This document shows, piece by piece, positions 46,180 to 53,762 of a stretch of DNA of 64,000 bases. The number at the start of each line of letters is the position of its first letter. Positions within the stretch are counted from its first letter, which is position 1. The stretch is from an uncultured Collinsella sp. Lineage in GTDB: Bacteria > Actinomycetota > Coriobacteriia > Coriobacteriales > Coriobacteriaceae. The notes below the pieces were generated by a model that saw nothing but the letters and a program-made list of their open reading frames with translations, searched no databases and had not been told where the DNA came from. A program made the translations under genes and the position numbers. The DNA lies in NCBI GenBank assembly GCA_900541015.1, contig UQIB01000006.1, positions 1 to 64,000 of the forward strand, read 5' to 3'.

Positions 46180-46181
46180 CT

Positions 46182-47678
46182 ATGTTGGAACATATTTACA
46201 CGGGCTCCCTCGAATACAGAAACATTGAATTTCAATTTGTGTTCGATGGCGAGCTGCTTACACTTATCACCCCAAAGCAGCATCAACACGAAGTTGAGTG
46301 GGAGTGGCTAAAGGAAGAAATTGGCCCAGGTGTTTATACGTGTGGCAAACCGCTTACGGTTGACGTCCCCTTCATGTCTGGAAGATGCTACGAAACAAAT
46401 AAACAGATGATCTTTCTGACCCATGAAAGCTCAACTGTCGGGAGCAGAAACTCAACGCTACTCATTAATGTGGTTGGTGTAATAGAGGCAAATAAAGCTG
46501 ACTCCCGTTTTTCTCGATTAACTTTGTCCAGTCCTGAGTTGAACTTCATCCATCCAATCAATCGCGCCTATTATCAGGAGTTTAATTTTGATGACCTTGA
46601 AAAGGATGGCGTGATTTCCATCAAAACCAATGGGTTCGATGCGACAACAACCACTAAGCGTCCTTTCACGGTTGATGGCAATTGCGTATCAGTCCATTTC
46701 TCGGTTGGCTGGAAATGCAGCACAAAGAACAACGAGCCGCCAATCATTTTGAACTCAAATATGATTTTCGAGTTCGAAGAGACAAGTGACTATTGGTTTC
46801 TTCGAAGGCTGTGGAGCGTCGCCGAAAGCATGGTTCAGCTGCTTACGTTCAGGCAAAATGCGAAAATTTCGGAGTGTGCGCTGCAGGCAAAATTCGATGA
46901 AAAGCGATTCCATGATGTTGGAACCTTCAAGCTAACAAGAGATACTATTGCCTCCGATGGGCATTCCCTGGAAAAGGGTCGATATATCAGTTTGCGGTAT
47001 CTCGAATCCCATGAGGCAGACCTTATCGCGCTCATCGCCGACGAGAGCATATACCTAAGGCATATCCCCAAATCATCCGAAGGAGCGCGTTCGATCGATG
47101 CATCCAGTTTCGTAATGACCACCGCTGCGTTCGAATGGGAATTTAGCCAGCTGTACCCAGGCGGCGTTTCGAAACAGGATAAACGAGTAAAGGCAGAAGA
47201 ACGCGCCCTCGAAGAAATCGACGCTGTTATTTCAAACACCACGGGAGAGGCGAAGTCGATTCTTAAATTCGCCAGGAAGAGCATTGGCTTCACTAATCTT
47301 GAGGCAAAAGTGATACAGGCGGGTCACGACTTTGACCCTGTGGTTGGCGTATTTGGCAAGCAACTGTATTCGCTGAATGAGGAAGAGTTTGACTACAAGA
47401 CAATTGGAAATAGGCTGGCCAACCAGCGAAACGATTTCGCGCATGGAAACATTGACAAAGAATTTAACGGCGCAGCAATTCTGGATTTGTTATTCCTCAG
47501 GTATTTAATCTACGCCTTGCAACTGAGGCGAATTGGAGTTTCCGATTCGAGCATTCAAAGAGCGATTAATGATCTGTTTTCTCGAAGACTTGCTCTTCCC
47601 GAAGAAAAGCAAATCGAAAGCGTTGGTGACGCACCGCATGCGTTAGAGGACTCCATTTCGGAAACTTCAGAAGCTTAA
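46182..47678 (+). CDS. ApeA-like HEPN-domain protein, putative anti-phage effector
   Basis: A 498-residue soluble protein. Residues 1-180 are beta-rich (YTGSLEYRNIEFQFVFDGEL) like the N-terminal domain of ApeA-type proteins. Residues 330-470 are helical and contain R416-NDFA-H421, an R-x4-H motif of HEPN ribonucleases (NRLANQRNDFAHGNID). ApeA of E. coli is a single-gene abortive-infection system. The match is at the level of architecture and HEPN motif and was made by eye. Lower GC than the flanks indicates transfer. Coupled to the double-HTH regulator upstream. Confidence 0.6.
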   Translation: MLEHIYTGSLEYRNIEFQFVFDGELLTLITPKQHQHEVEWEWLKEEIGPGVYTCGKPLTVDVPFMSGRCYETNKQMIFLTHESSTVGSRNSTLLINVVGVIEANKADSRFSRLTLSSPELNFIHPINRAYYQEFNFDDLEKDGVISIKTNGFDATTTTKRPFTVDGNCVSVHFSVGWKCSTKNNEPPIILNSNMIFEFEETSDYWFLRRLWSVAESMVQLLTFRQNAKISECALQAKFDEKRFHDVGTFKLTRDTIASDGHSLEKGRYISLRYLESHEADLIALIADESIYLRHIPKSSEGARSIDASSFVMTTAAFEWEFSQLYPGGVSKQDKRVKAEERALEEIDAVISNTTGEAKSILKFARKSIGFTNLEAKVIQAGHDFDPVVGVFGKQLYSLNEEEFDYKTIGNRLANQRNDFAHGNIDKEFNGAAILDLLFLRYLIYALQLRRIGVSDSSIQRAINDLFSRRLALPEEKQIESVGDAPHALEDSISETSEA

Positions 47679-47834
47679 GATAGCTGGTTCCCAAATGGTT
47701 CCAAAATCCTGAGAACTCGGCATCAGAATCGACCGCAATTTGTCACCAGATGTCACTAACGACCAACAGATATACGAATTGACGCAAAGAGTAGGAGTAG
47801 AAAAAATACGTGCAATACACGTGCATGACAGCCC

Positions 47835-47876
47835 AGATAGCACCCATGGCGCACTGCGCCATGGGTGCTATCTTTG
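47835..47876 (+). terminator. Intrinsic terminator downstream of the HEPN operon
   Basis: An 18-bp perfect stem (AGATAGCACCCATGGCGC and complement) with a three-base loop ACT, followed by TTTG. Between the HEPN stop (47678) and this hairpin there is no gene. Confidence 0.8.
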
Positions 47877-47911
47877 TGTATCGGAGCGGGTAACGGCATA
47901 TTCCGGTCGCC

Positions 47912-47933
47912 ACATGACGGATTTCCGTCATGT
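47912..47933. promoter_or_regulatory. Palindromic operator of the DinJ-type antitoxin
   Basis: ACATGACGGA-TT-TCCGTCATGT is a perfect 10-2-10 dyad, with a further CATGACG half-site from 47935. It lies upstream of a TACAAT box (47970-47975) and of the antitoxin start, as expected for autoregulation by a ribbon-helix-helix protein. Confidence 0.6.
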
Positions 47934-48010
47934 CATGACGAATCCCCAGAAAAACTCGCCTCCCGCACGTACAATTCCATGCAACGAACTCATAAGGCAA
48001 GGAGGTCCGC

Positions 48011-48259
48011 ATGGAGACGGTCAACGTCACCGTACGTATGGAAAGGCAGACGAGGGACGATGCGGCGGGGCTCTTCTCGGGGCTCGGCGTCAGTACCACC
48101 CAGGCGATCAACATGTTTCTCAAGCAGGCAGTGAGGGAGCAGAGGAGCCCCTTCGAGGTCGCCACCAGGCCGGCCGTGGGCCATCGAGCCGAGAGCCTGG
48201 AAGAGCAGAACCGGCTTACCGCATCGACCGCCGCGTCCTCGGAACCCTTTCACCCCTAA
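48011..48259 (+). CDS. Orphan RelB/DinJ-family antitoxin
   Basis: An 82-residue protein. METVNVTVRMERQTRDDAAG, then GVSTTQAINMFLKQAV and REQRSPFEV are the RHH signature of RelB/DinJ antitoxins. The tail (NRLTASTAASSEPFHP) does not look like the toxin-binding part of the family and may be altered by frameshift. No YafQ/RelE toxin follows; the next gene, 115 bases on, is an Abi-family protein. Start follows CAAGGAGGTCCGC. Confidence 0.75.
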   Translation: METVNVTVRMERQTRDDAAGLFSGLGVSTTQAINMFLKQAVREQRSPFEVATRPAVGHRAESLEEQNRLTASTAASSEPFHP

Positions 48260-48310
48260 GCGGTTAAGACTTTGCAAGCAGGATTCATGTGCTAAAATCC
48301 AAAACTAGTT

Positions 48311-48347
48311 AGCCCCGGTACGACCGCTGATTCAAGTCGCCGGGGCT
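48311..48347 (+). terminator. Hairpin between antitoxin and abi genes
   Basis: AGCCCCGG and CCGGGGCT pair, with an inner GAC/GTC continuation, followed by CAATTATTAT. It can act as terminator of the antitoxin gene or as leader structure of the abi gene. A TAAAAT box lies just before it (about 48293). Confidence 0.55.
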
Positions 48348-48374
48348 CAATTATTATCTGAGGAAAGGTTTCCC

Positions 48375-49103
48375 ATGTCGAACGCTCCGAAGATAGACCG
48401 GGCGCACGTCATATCGTGGCTCTCTGAGCCGCGATATAGCAAATATCTCGAAGTATCGCGAGGCGATGACGCCGTTGCCCTCGACCTCTACCTCTGGAAT
48501 ATCGGCCTTGCGCAGGCCGTCTTGAAAGACGTCTCGTTCTTCGAGGTCGCTCTCAGGAACGCGTACGACAGGGCAATATCCTCCACTTGGAGCGGGTCTG
48601 ACCACTGGCTGCTCGACGATGCCTCTCCCGTAAGGCGCCCGATTCTCAGGACGAATAAGCGAGGACAGGTCAACGACGCCAACCGACTGAACAAGAATTC
48701 GATAGACCACCTGAGAAACGGCCTTCGCGAGAACGCGACCGCAGACGACATCGTCTCGAACCTCACGCTGGGCTTCTGGGCCCACATGACGGACCGCAGC
48801 CATGAACGCGACTTGTGGATTCCGATCATCCATAAGGCATGGCCAAAGGGGGCAGACCGAAACGACGTCAATGGACGGATAGCGGGAATCAACAAGATTC
48901 GCAATCGCGCCGCTCACCACGAACACCTCTTCGCGCATGCGGGATGCAGATGCGGGACTTTGCAATCATGCCGAGACGCCGCTTTGCTGTTCGCTCAGCT
49001 TGAGCCAATTGCACACAGCTATGTTTACAAAGGGAACATCAATAGATGCTCGGTCGATAACTACCTGGAGGGGCACCCGGCTCCTTGCGACGTTACGGTC
49101 TGA
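48375..49103 (+). CDS. Abi-family (AbiD/F-like, HEPN) abortive-infection protein
   Basis: A 242-residue protein of the Abi_2 type. LYLWNIGLAQAVLKDVSFFE and VALRNAYDRAI are the N-terminal family signature; LTLGFWAHM is the central block; R176-NRAA-H181 in KIRNRAAHHEHLF is the HEPN catalytic R-x4-H motif. Members of this family cause abortive infection in Lactococcus and are probable RNases. The start follows GAGGAAAGGTTTCCC. Likely its own transcript, though close to the orphan antitoxin. Confidence 0.82.
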   Translation: MSNAPKIDRAHVISWLSEPRYSKYLEVSRGDDAVALDLYLWNIGLAQAVLKDVSFFEVALRNAYDRAISSTWSGSDHWLLDDASPVRRPILRTNKRGQVNDANRLNKNSIDHLRNGLRENATADDIVSNLTLGFWAHMTDRSHERDLWIPIIHKAWPKGADRNDVNGRIAGINKIRNRAAHHEHLFAHAGCRCGTLQSCRDAALLFAQLEPIAHSYVYKGNINRCSVDNYLEGHPAPCDVTV

Positions 49104-49321
49104 GAAAAACCCACGCGCGCAAGGATGAGCTGAAGCCCGAGCCTGCGGTGACGCAGGAGCAGCTCGACGAGCTTGAACCGGGCGATAGCGTCTTCCATAA
49201 GGCGTTCGGCTACGGGCGCATCATCGACATCGATGAGGCTTACATCGATGTCACGTTCGACAGCGATGACAAGAAGAAGAAACGCTTGCGGAAGTTCTTG
49301 TTCCCTGGGTCGTTCTTCTAG
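49085..49321 (+). pseudogene. Fragment: C-terminal domain of a larger nucleic-acid enzyme
   Basis: The frame encodes ...LEPGDSVFHKAFGYGRIIDI then a short strand pattern and a KKKKRLRKFLFPGSFF tail. This Tudor/CarD-like module (GDxVxHxxFGxGxI) ends UvrD-type helicases and some restriction-associated proteins; here it starts abruptly in the tail of the abi gene, with no ribosome-binding site. Most likely the remnant of a gene whose 5' part was replaced. Confidence 0.5.
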
Positions 49322-49351
49322 GGTTTGCTGCAGATAGGATAGGAATAGCGT

Positions 49352-51736
49352 ATGAGCGATACCCACATCTGCACACGGGGCAAGGTTTGGGACTTACACA
49401 TACATTCGAACCAGTGCTACTCAACTACCGATGAGGAGCTCAAAAAGCTCAGCGTCAATGATTACGTAGTACGGCTTATCGAGGTACTTGAGGAATACGA
49501 GGACCTTGACATGATTTCGTTCACCGACCATAACCAGATATGCATCGATCTCTATCGTGCCTTTTACGACGCGCACAGCAGGATAGCACTTCTGCCGGGT
49601 GTAGAGATCGACGTGGCACTCGATGAAAACGAGCCAGCAAAGCATCTTGTCGTCTATTTCGATGCGATGGGCGATGTGGACAAGCTTGAGGACCTTGCAA
49701 GCAAGCTGAACGCTCTGATGAGCGAGAAGAACGTAGGCAGTGGCAACGGCAAAAAGCCCATCGACATACACCTGTTGCTCGATAGGCTTATAGGTTACGG
49801 GGTCCATTTTGCCCTTAGCCCACACGCCATGAAGCAGGGTAAGCGTGGCATAGATTACGACTGGCACGCAATGCCAACCGACGAGCGCGATAACGAAATG
49901 AAGAAGTATCTTGACCAGTTCTTCTGCTTCTGGGAGTCAAGCGGTAAGAGTGAGATTGCGCATGCCGTCGAATTCCTCAAGCAGATGGCTCGAGACGAGC
50001 TGGTCTCCATCGTGTCGTTCTCCGACTCAAAGGATTTCGGAAAGCTGCGCGAATATCTCGACAACCCGTGCCAATACTTCAATGCCTTGCCAAACTTCAA
50101 CGGCTTGAAGCTTGCCGGAAGTGAGATCACCCGCATCACCAGAGTGCAGGGCGTTGTCAACGCGAGCAACCTGGGCGGTTACATAGGAGCCGTTGAGTTC
50201 GAGGGTCAACATATTGAGTTCACACCTCGCCTGAATGCGATCATAGGTGGAAGAGGTAGCGGCAAATCCGTCCTTCTCGATTCGATTGCGTGCGGCATAA
50301 GGCCAAACGCCGGTACCCTACTTGACGAGCGCAGGGCATTCATTAGGGGGCGCGGGATATCTGTAAGCACGATGAGCGGCGCTCCGATCATTGAAGGCCA
50401 GTTCAACATTGACTACTTCAATCAGAGCTACATAGCAACACTGTTTGAGAAGTCGGGCAAAGAGTTCAACAAGGCGATCGAACAGCACTTTGCAAGCGGC
50501 TTTGAGCACGTAAAGCGCATCGATGGGGCATCGATAGAGCGCACCAATGCCGACGCATTCGCCGAGCTCATTGAGTCCTTTGAAGAGGAGACTCCGGAAA
50601 ACATCGTTGGCTTTGTCGATAAGTACATAGTCGACACAAAGGATAGACTCGACATGGACATCGGACCGAGGAAATCGAAGGCCCAGATTCCGGATAGTAA
50701 GCTGGCGTCTCTTAAATACCAGAAAGTACTCGATGACATTAGGTCAGCTATAAAAGCCAAGCTGCCTCCGACACTCGAAAGCAACCCGCGTATCGACGCG
50801 GCGATTACGGAACTGCAGCGAGTCATCTGCGATGAGGCATATACTGCCAGGCGGACGTATCTTGAGGGTCATTTCTTCCAGAACACGTTTGTCGACCTCT
50901 TCGTTGCCAAGAAGAATTCTATGAACAACGCGCAGAGCGAGCGCACCAAGCAAATCGAGCTTTTCGATTCAACCTTTCAGCAAAAGACGCTGGGGATAAG
51001 GAAGCGCGTCGCACTCGTAAGAGCTCTAATCGCGGTATGCGATGGTTTCGTGACGCACTATGAGGAGCATGACTTCGCAAACGGCGAGAAGGCAAATGCA
51101 TTCAAGTTCATGCGCGAACTATGTGTCGAGCACCCCATCGACTTCATGATACGCACCATCAACGCCAGAACCTTGAACTTGCAGGGCATCGGGAAGTGCA
51201 ATCCTGAAAACCTATGGGAGTACATTAAGGCCTTCTGCTTTAGCGAAGACGGGTATCGAAAGGGTTCTGACTGGGAACAACTATATGATGATCTCATCGC
51301 CTTTGGGCTCACCTATGAAGAAAAGTCTTCCATCTGCTTCGACTCCGGGGATGGCACTTATCAAGACATAAGGCAGCTTTCCCCAGGTACGCAGACGAAC
51401 ATCCTCATCGAGTACATCGTGCACAAGAAAACGAAGGTCCCGCTACTTATCGACCAGCCTGAGGACAACGTAGACAACCAGACGATCTATAGCAAGATTC
51501 GCAGCTGGTTCATGGGGCTCAAACAGTCAAGGCAGGTAATCGTGGTTACACACGACGCAAATATCGTCATAAACGCCGACGCCGAAAACGTAATCATCGC
51601 CGAACAGCCACACCAAGGGGAGTTTGCCTATCAATACGGCGCTCTTGAGTACGGCGACACAATCGACCAGGCGTCGCTCATCCTTGACGGCGGCAAGGAT
51701 GCGGTGAAAAGGAGGCTCGTTAAGTATGGAGAATAA
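49352..51736 (+). CDS. PHP domain - SMC-like ATPase fusion (TrlF-like)
   Basis: A 794-residue protein. N-terminal PHP metallo-phosphoesterase: WDLHIHSNQCYS, ISFTDHNQI and LLPGVEIDV carry the metal ligands. From about 285 it is an SMC/RecN-like ATPase: Walker A GGRGSGKS (299-306), a long middle with coiled-coil character, LSPGTQTNILIEYI as signature and Walker B LLIDQPEDNVDN, then the H-loop VVTHDANIV. Proteins with this PHP-ATPase order, sometimes annotated TrlF, occur in defence islands; the molecular target is not known to me. The gene overlaps the next one by 11 bases, so the two are a unit. Confidence 0.78.
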   Translation: MSDTHICTRGKVWDLHIHSNQCYSTTDEELKKLSVNDYVVRLIEVLEEYEDLDMISFTDHNQICIDLYRAFYDAHSRIALLPGVEIDVALDENEPAKHLVVYFDAMGDVDKLEDLASKLNALMSEKNVGSGNGKKPIDIHLLLDRLIGYGVHFALSPHAMKQGKRGIDYDWHAMPTDERDNEMKKYLDQFFCFWESSGKSEIAHAVEFLKQMARDELVSIVSFSDSKDFGKLREYLDNPCQYFNALPNFNGLKLAGSEITRITRVQGVVNASNLGGYIGAVEFEGQHIEFTPRLNAIIGGRGSGKSVLLDSIACGIRPNAGTLLDERRAFIRGRGISVSTMSGAPIIEGQFNIDYFNQSYIATLFEKSGKEFNKAIEQHFASGFEHVKRIDGASIERTNADAFAELIESFEEETPENIVGFVDKYIVDTKDRLDMDIGPRKSKAQIPDSKLASLKYQKVLDDIRSAIKAKLPPTLESNPRIDAAITELQRVICDEAYTARRTYLEGHFFQNTFVDLFVAKKNSMNNAQSERTKQIELFDSTFQQKTLGIRKRVALVRALIAVCDGFVTHYEEHDFANGEKANAFKFMRELCVEHPIDFMIRTINARTLNLQGIGKCNPENLWEYIKAFCFSEDGYRKGSDWEQLYDDLIAFGLTYEEKSSICFDSGDGTYQDIRQLSPGTQTNILIEYIVHKKTKVPLLIDQPEDNVDNQTIYSKIRSWFMGLKQSRQVIVVTHDANIVINADAENVIIAEQPHQGEFAYQYGALEYGDTIDQASLILDGGKDAVKRRLVKYGE

Positions 51737-52013
51737 AGAGGTCAAGGTCATTCTCAAACCCGGCCATGAGGTCATCTTGAAGAGCGACGCGCCAGATATC
51801 GGTGCCCTTGTTAGCGCGATCGTGCAGATCAGGGATCAGTTTGACCCAAACGAGCTCAGAGTCGAATGCGAACACGATGGTTTCGATAAAGCGAGTTTCA
51901 AGGAGATCATCATAGAGGCGACTAGTGCGTTCATCGATGAGATTCGGCTCGATAAGGCCGCCTACGATGCTGCGATTGCGGCATTACAAGATACGCGGAA
52001 GGCGTCGAGTTAG
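51726..52013 (+). CDS. Small partner of the PHP-ATPase
   Basis: A 95-residue protein overlapping the end of the ATPase gene by 11 bases (51726-51736). It has a beta-strand start (KEVKVILKPGHEVILKSDAP) and a helical second half. No known domain. Tight coupling suggests a subunit or antitoxin-like regulator of the PHP-ATPase. Confidence 0.65.
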   Translation: MENKEVKVILKPGHEVILKSDAPDIGALVSAIVQIRDQFDPNELRVECEHDGFDKASFKEIIIEATSAFIDEIRLDKAAYDAAIAALQDTRKASS

Positions 52014-52015
52014 CC

Positions 52016-52349
52016 ATGTATCGAAGGCGAAGGGATAGCTTCATGGCCGAACCATTATTTACCAGAGTCGATCGACCTGTCGGCAAGCTCTTCGGTGATG
52101 TCATGGAGGGTCGTGTTAGATTGCCCGATTTGCAGAGACCCTTTGTATGAAGGGATTGCGACGTCCGAAATCTCTTCGATTCCATGCTACGCAGCTATCC
52201 CATCGGCTACTGCATTCTTCGGGAGGCGCCCCGATGACCAGGAGGACAAGAAGTTCTCGATTGACCTCAACCAGAAGAACTACGCGACATCTAAGGAGCT
52301 CGTGATTGACGGCCAGCAGAGATTGACCGCACTTGTCTTCCTGTCGTGA
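52016..52349 (+). pseudogene. Decayed DUF262 (GmrSD-type) gene
   Basis: The frame from ATG 52016 encodes MAEPLFTRVDRPVGKLFGDV and then RLPDLQRPFV, stops at TGA (52147-52149) where the family has Trp, resumes in the same frame as VRNLFDSMLRSYPIGYCILR, then shifts frame near 52234 to give DDQEDKKFSIDLNQKNYATS and KELVIDGQQRLTALVFLS. IDGQQRLTAL is the DUF262 hallmark. The remaining several hundred codons are absent. One stop, one frameshift and a 3' truncation make it dead. It once belonged to a DNA-modification-dependent restriction system. Confidence 0.8.
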
Positions 52350-52520
52350 TTCAAAACCAGAAACGGTTTTCGTGACCCACGAAATCGCCTCGGATGACCC
52401 GAAAAACCATGACCCAGATTTGACCCCATGGATTCGCGGCAATTATTGAGACTGGGCGTAAATAGGGCGAACTGGAGTAAACTGCGGCAAATTGGAACAA
52501 ACTGGAGATCGTTTCTAACT
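52350..52520. other. Right end of island A with candidate recombinase arm sites
   Basis: No gene. Short direct repeats precede the att core: AACTGGAGTAAACTG (from about 52469) and AATTGGAACAAACTGGAG (from about 52490) share the pattern AA(C/T)TGGA-N-(A/T)AAACTG. Repeats of this kind next to an att core are typical arm-binding sites of tyrosine recombinases. Confidence 0.5.
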
Positions 52521-52535
52521 ATTGAGTGGGAATAG
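52521..52535. repeat. Second att copy of the guaA 3' end
   Basis: ATTGAGTGGGAATAG, identical to the guaA end at 44511-44525. It is the right end of island A and probably the left end of a second element (B). Confidence 0.85.
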
Positions 52536-52569
52536 AATAGACGTTCGATAAAATAATGTAGTATCAGAT

Positions 52570-52603
52570 AGCGGGCACGGTTTCAATCGAATCCGTGCCC
52601 GCT
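52570..52603 (+). terminator. Hairpin after the right att site, possible original guaA terminator
   Basis: AGCGGGCACGG and CCGTGCCCGCT form an 11-bp stem. No T-run follows. About 35 bases from the att core, it sits where a guaA terminator would be without the island, but it might instead belong to element B. No gene lies between 52536 and 52671. Confidence 0.5.
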
Positions 52604-52671
52604 GCTGTATGTGTGAACAGCGTGAACAGGGGACGTAGCCCTGTTCACACCAGGACCCATGTCGGCGCCGG

Positions 52672-53091
52672 TCAATGCCCACGATGCTTCTGCTTGCGCT
52701 TCAACTTCCGCTGCTCGAAGCGCGCCTCCGCCTCATCCGTGCGACGCTGACTTCTTGCTTGAGCCGACTCCCGCTTCATCGCTTCCCGCTGTGCCGCGAG
52801 CGCCTGTTGTGCCTTGGTGCTCACCGCGGGCCGTTTAAGGGCTTTCGCTGCCTCGCGAGCGCGTCGCTTGGGGTTCTTCGCGGGCTTGCTTGTTTCAGTG
52901 ACCTTGTCGCCGAAGAACGAGAGCTTCTCCCATTTGTTGACAACGAATCGCAGGATCTCCTCATCGGACGGCTCCGCGCCGAAGACGATGCGGGCGGCGC
53001 CGTATCTGCCGTCCTCGACATGCTCCGCCAGCCCGACCCAGAATTGGCCGTCGTGATATACGGTCAGGGTGGACGACACGCTGATCTGCAT
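52672..53091 (-). CDS. yjdF: YjdF-family RNA-binding protein
   Basis: A 139-residue protein. LTVYHDGQFWVGLAEHVEDG, then ARIVFGAEPSDEEILRFV at the N-terminus and a very basic Lys/Arg tail (KRRAREAAKALKRP, EQRKLKRKQKHRGH) match the YjdF/DUF2992 family, whose genes are often under the azaaromatic-sensing yjdF riboswitch. The ATG at 53091 follows AGGAGGAACCAGCC. It is cargo at the left end of element B. Role in resistance to toxic aromatic compounds is suggested for the family but not proven. Confidence 0.82.
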   Translation of the reverse strand: MQISVSSTLTVYHDGQFWVGLAEHVEDGRYGAARIVFGAEPSDEEILRFVVNKWEKLSFFGDKVTETSKPAKNPKRRAREAAKALKRPAVSTKAQQALAAQREAMKRESAQARSQRRTDEAEARFEQRKLKRKQKHRGH

Positions 53092-53224
53092 GGCTGGTTC
53101 CTCCTTTATGTAGATGACCATGCAGAGAAGGGACAACCAAGGAGGCAGGTTACTGATGCGGACTCCCGCACGCCCACGACTACCCGACGGGGACTGTGTT
53201 TTCATCTCTGGTGCCCGCATTGTA
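53092..53224 (-). promoter_or_regulatory. Leader of yjdF: promoter box and candidate yjdF-motif riboswitch
   Basis: On the minus strand TACAAT (plus 53219-53224) is a good -10. The leader of about 120 bases between it and yjdF includes GATGAAAACACAGT, CGGGTAGTCGTGG and CAGTAACCTGCCTCC in a GC-rich, foldable context before AGGAGG. Position in front of yjdF and the conserved-looking unpaired segments suggest the yjdF riboswitch class. I could not align it to the covariance model. Confidence 0.5.
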
Positions 53225-53308
53225 GCACGTGCGAATGCACCCCGACATTGTTGCTGACATGGCGCGACCGGGAATCGCCCCCCGACGCGCCCTTGCGCAC
53301 ATTGCCTT

Positions 53309-53351
53309 CTCGGTTTCGAAACTTTAGAAATATTCGAGTTTCGAAACCGAG
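53309..53351. promoter_or_regulatory. 14-bp inverted repeat operator before the small cargo genes
   Basis: CTCGGTTTCGAAAC (53309-53322) and GTTTCGAAACCGAG (53338-53351) are exact inverse copies around an AT-rich 15-base centre (TTTAGAAATATTCGA) that could hold a -10 box. Each arm contains the self-complementary GTTTCGAAAC. A regulator-binding site at the promoter of 53361 is likely. Confidence 0.6.
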
Positions 53352-53360
53352 AGGGAGCGG

Positions 53361-53762
53361 ATGATGGCATGGGTGGACCGCGCTACGTACATGGAGCGGC
53401 TCTGGGCGCTCGAGGACGCCCAGAGCCGTCTCTTCATCGACGAGGTACAGCTGCGCGAGGGCTTCGAGATGGCAAGTGACAGCATTCGCGCACGTGGCGG
53501 GTGGGATATCTGCCTCACGGAGTTTGAGCTTGAGATGCGCGAAGAGCCCGAGGAGCGGCTCTGGCTCACGGCGAACTGGCGCCAGGTGCGCGACGGCTGG
53601 CGCACCTGGCGCGCCCGCGGACGGCATTCCGGCCGCGCGGAGGTTCCGGGCGTGCCGGAGAATCTGGCGAGGCTGCTCGCGGAAGAGAAGGAAGAGGGCA
53701 CCGAAGACAGCGACCGCAAGGTCAAGGAAGATTGGGGCGACGTCGATGAAGAGGCTTGGTAG
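53361..53762 (+). CDS. Uncharacterised acidic cargo protein
   Basis: A 133-residue soluble protein with helical N-terminus (WVDRATYMERLWALEDAQ) and a strongly acidic end (EEKEEGTEDSDRKVKEDWGD). No domain recognised. It begins at ATG 53361 (or 53364) after GAGAGGGAGCGG, directly behind the inverted-repeat operator, and overlaps the next small gene. The only plus-strand transcript of element B seen here. Confidence 0.6.
   Translation: MMAWVDRATYMERLWALEDAQSRLFIDEVQLREGFEMASDSIRARGGWDICLTEFELEMREEPEERLWLTANWRQVRDGWRTWRARGRHSGRAEVPGVPENLARLLAEEKEEGTEDSDRKVKEDWGDVDEEAW

Larger units (their letters stand above)
44511..52535. mobile_element. Genomic island A integrated at guaA, with defence cargo
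   Basis: About 8 kb bounded by 15-bp direct repeats of the guaA 3' end. Base use is more AT-rich than the flanks over much of its length (for instance 46182-47678). It carries regulators, HEPN proteins, a PHP-ATPase, an orphan antitoxin and a decayed DUF262 gene. No intact integrase is present; only a 33-residue excisionase-like gene remains near the left end. It therefore cannot move on its own, and may depend on the recombinase of a related element, possibly element B to its right. Confidence 0.78.
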
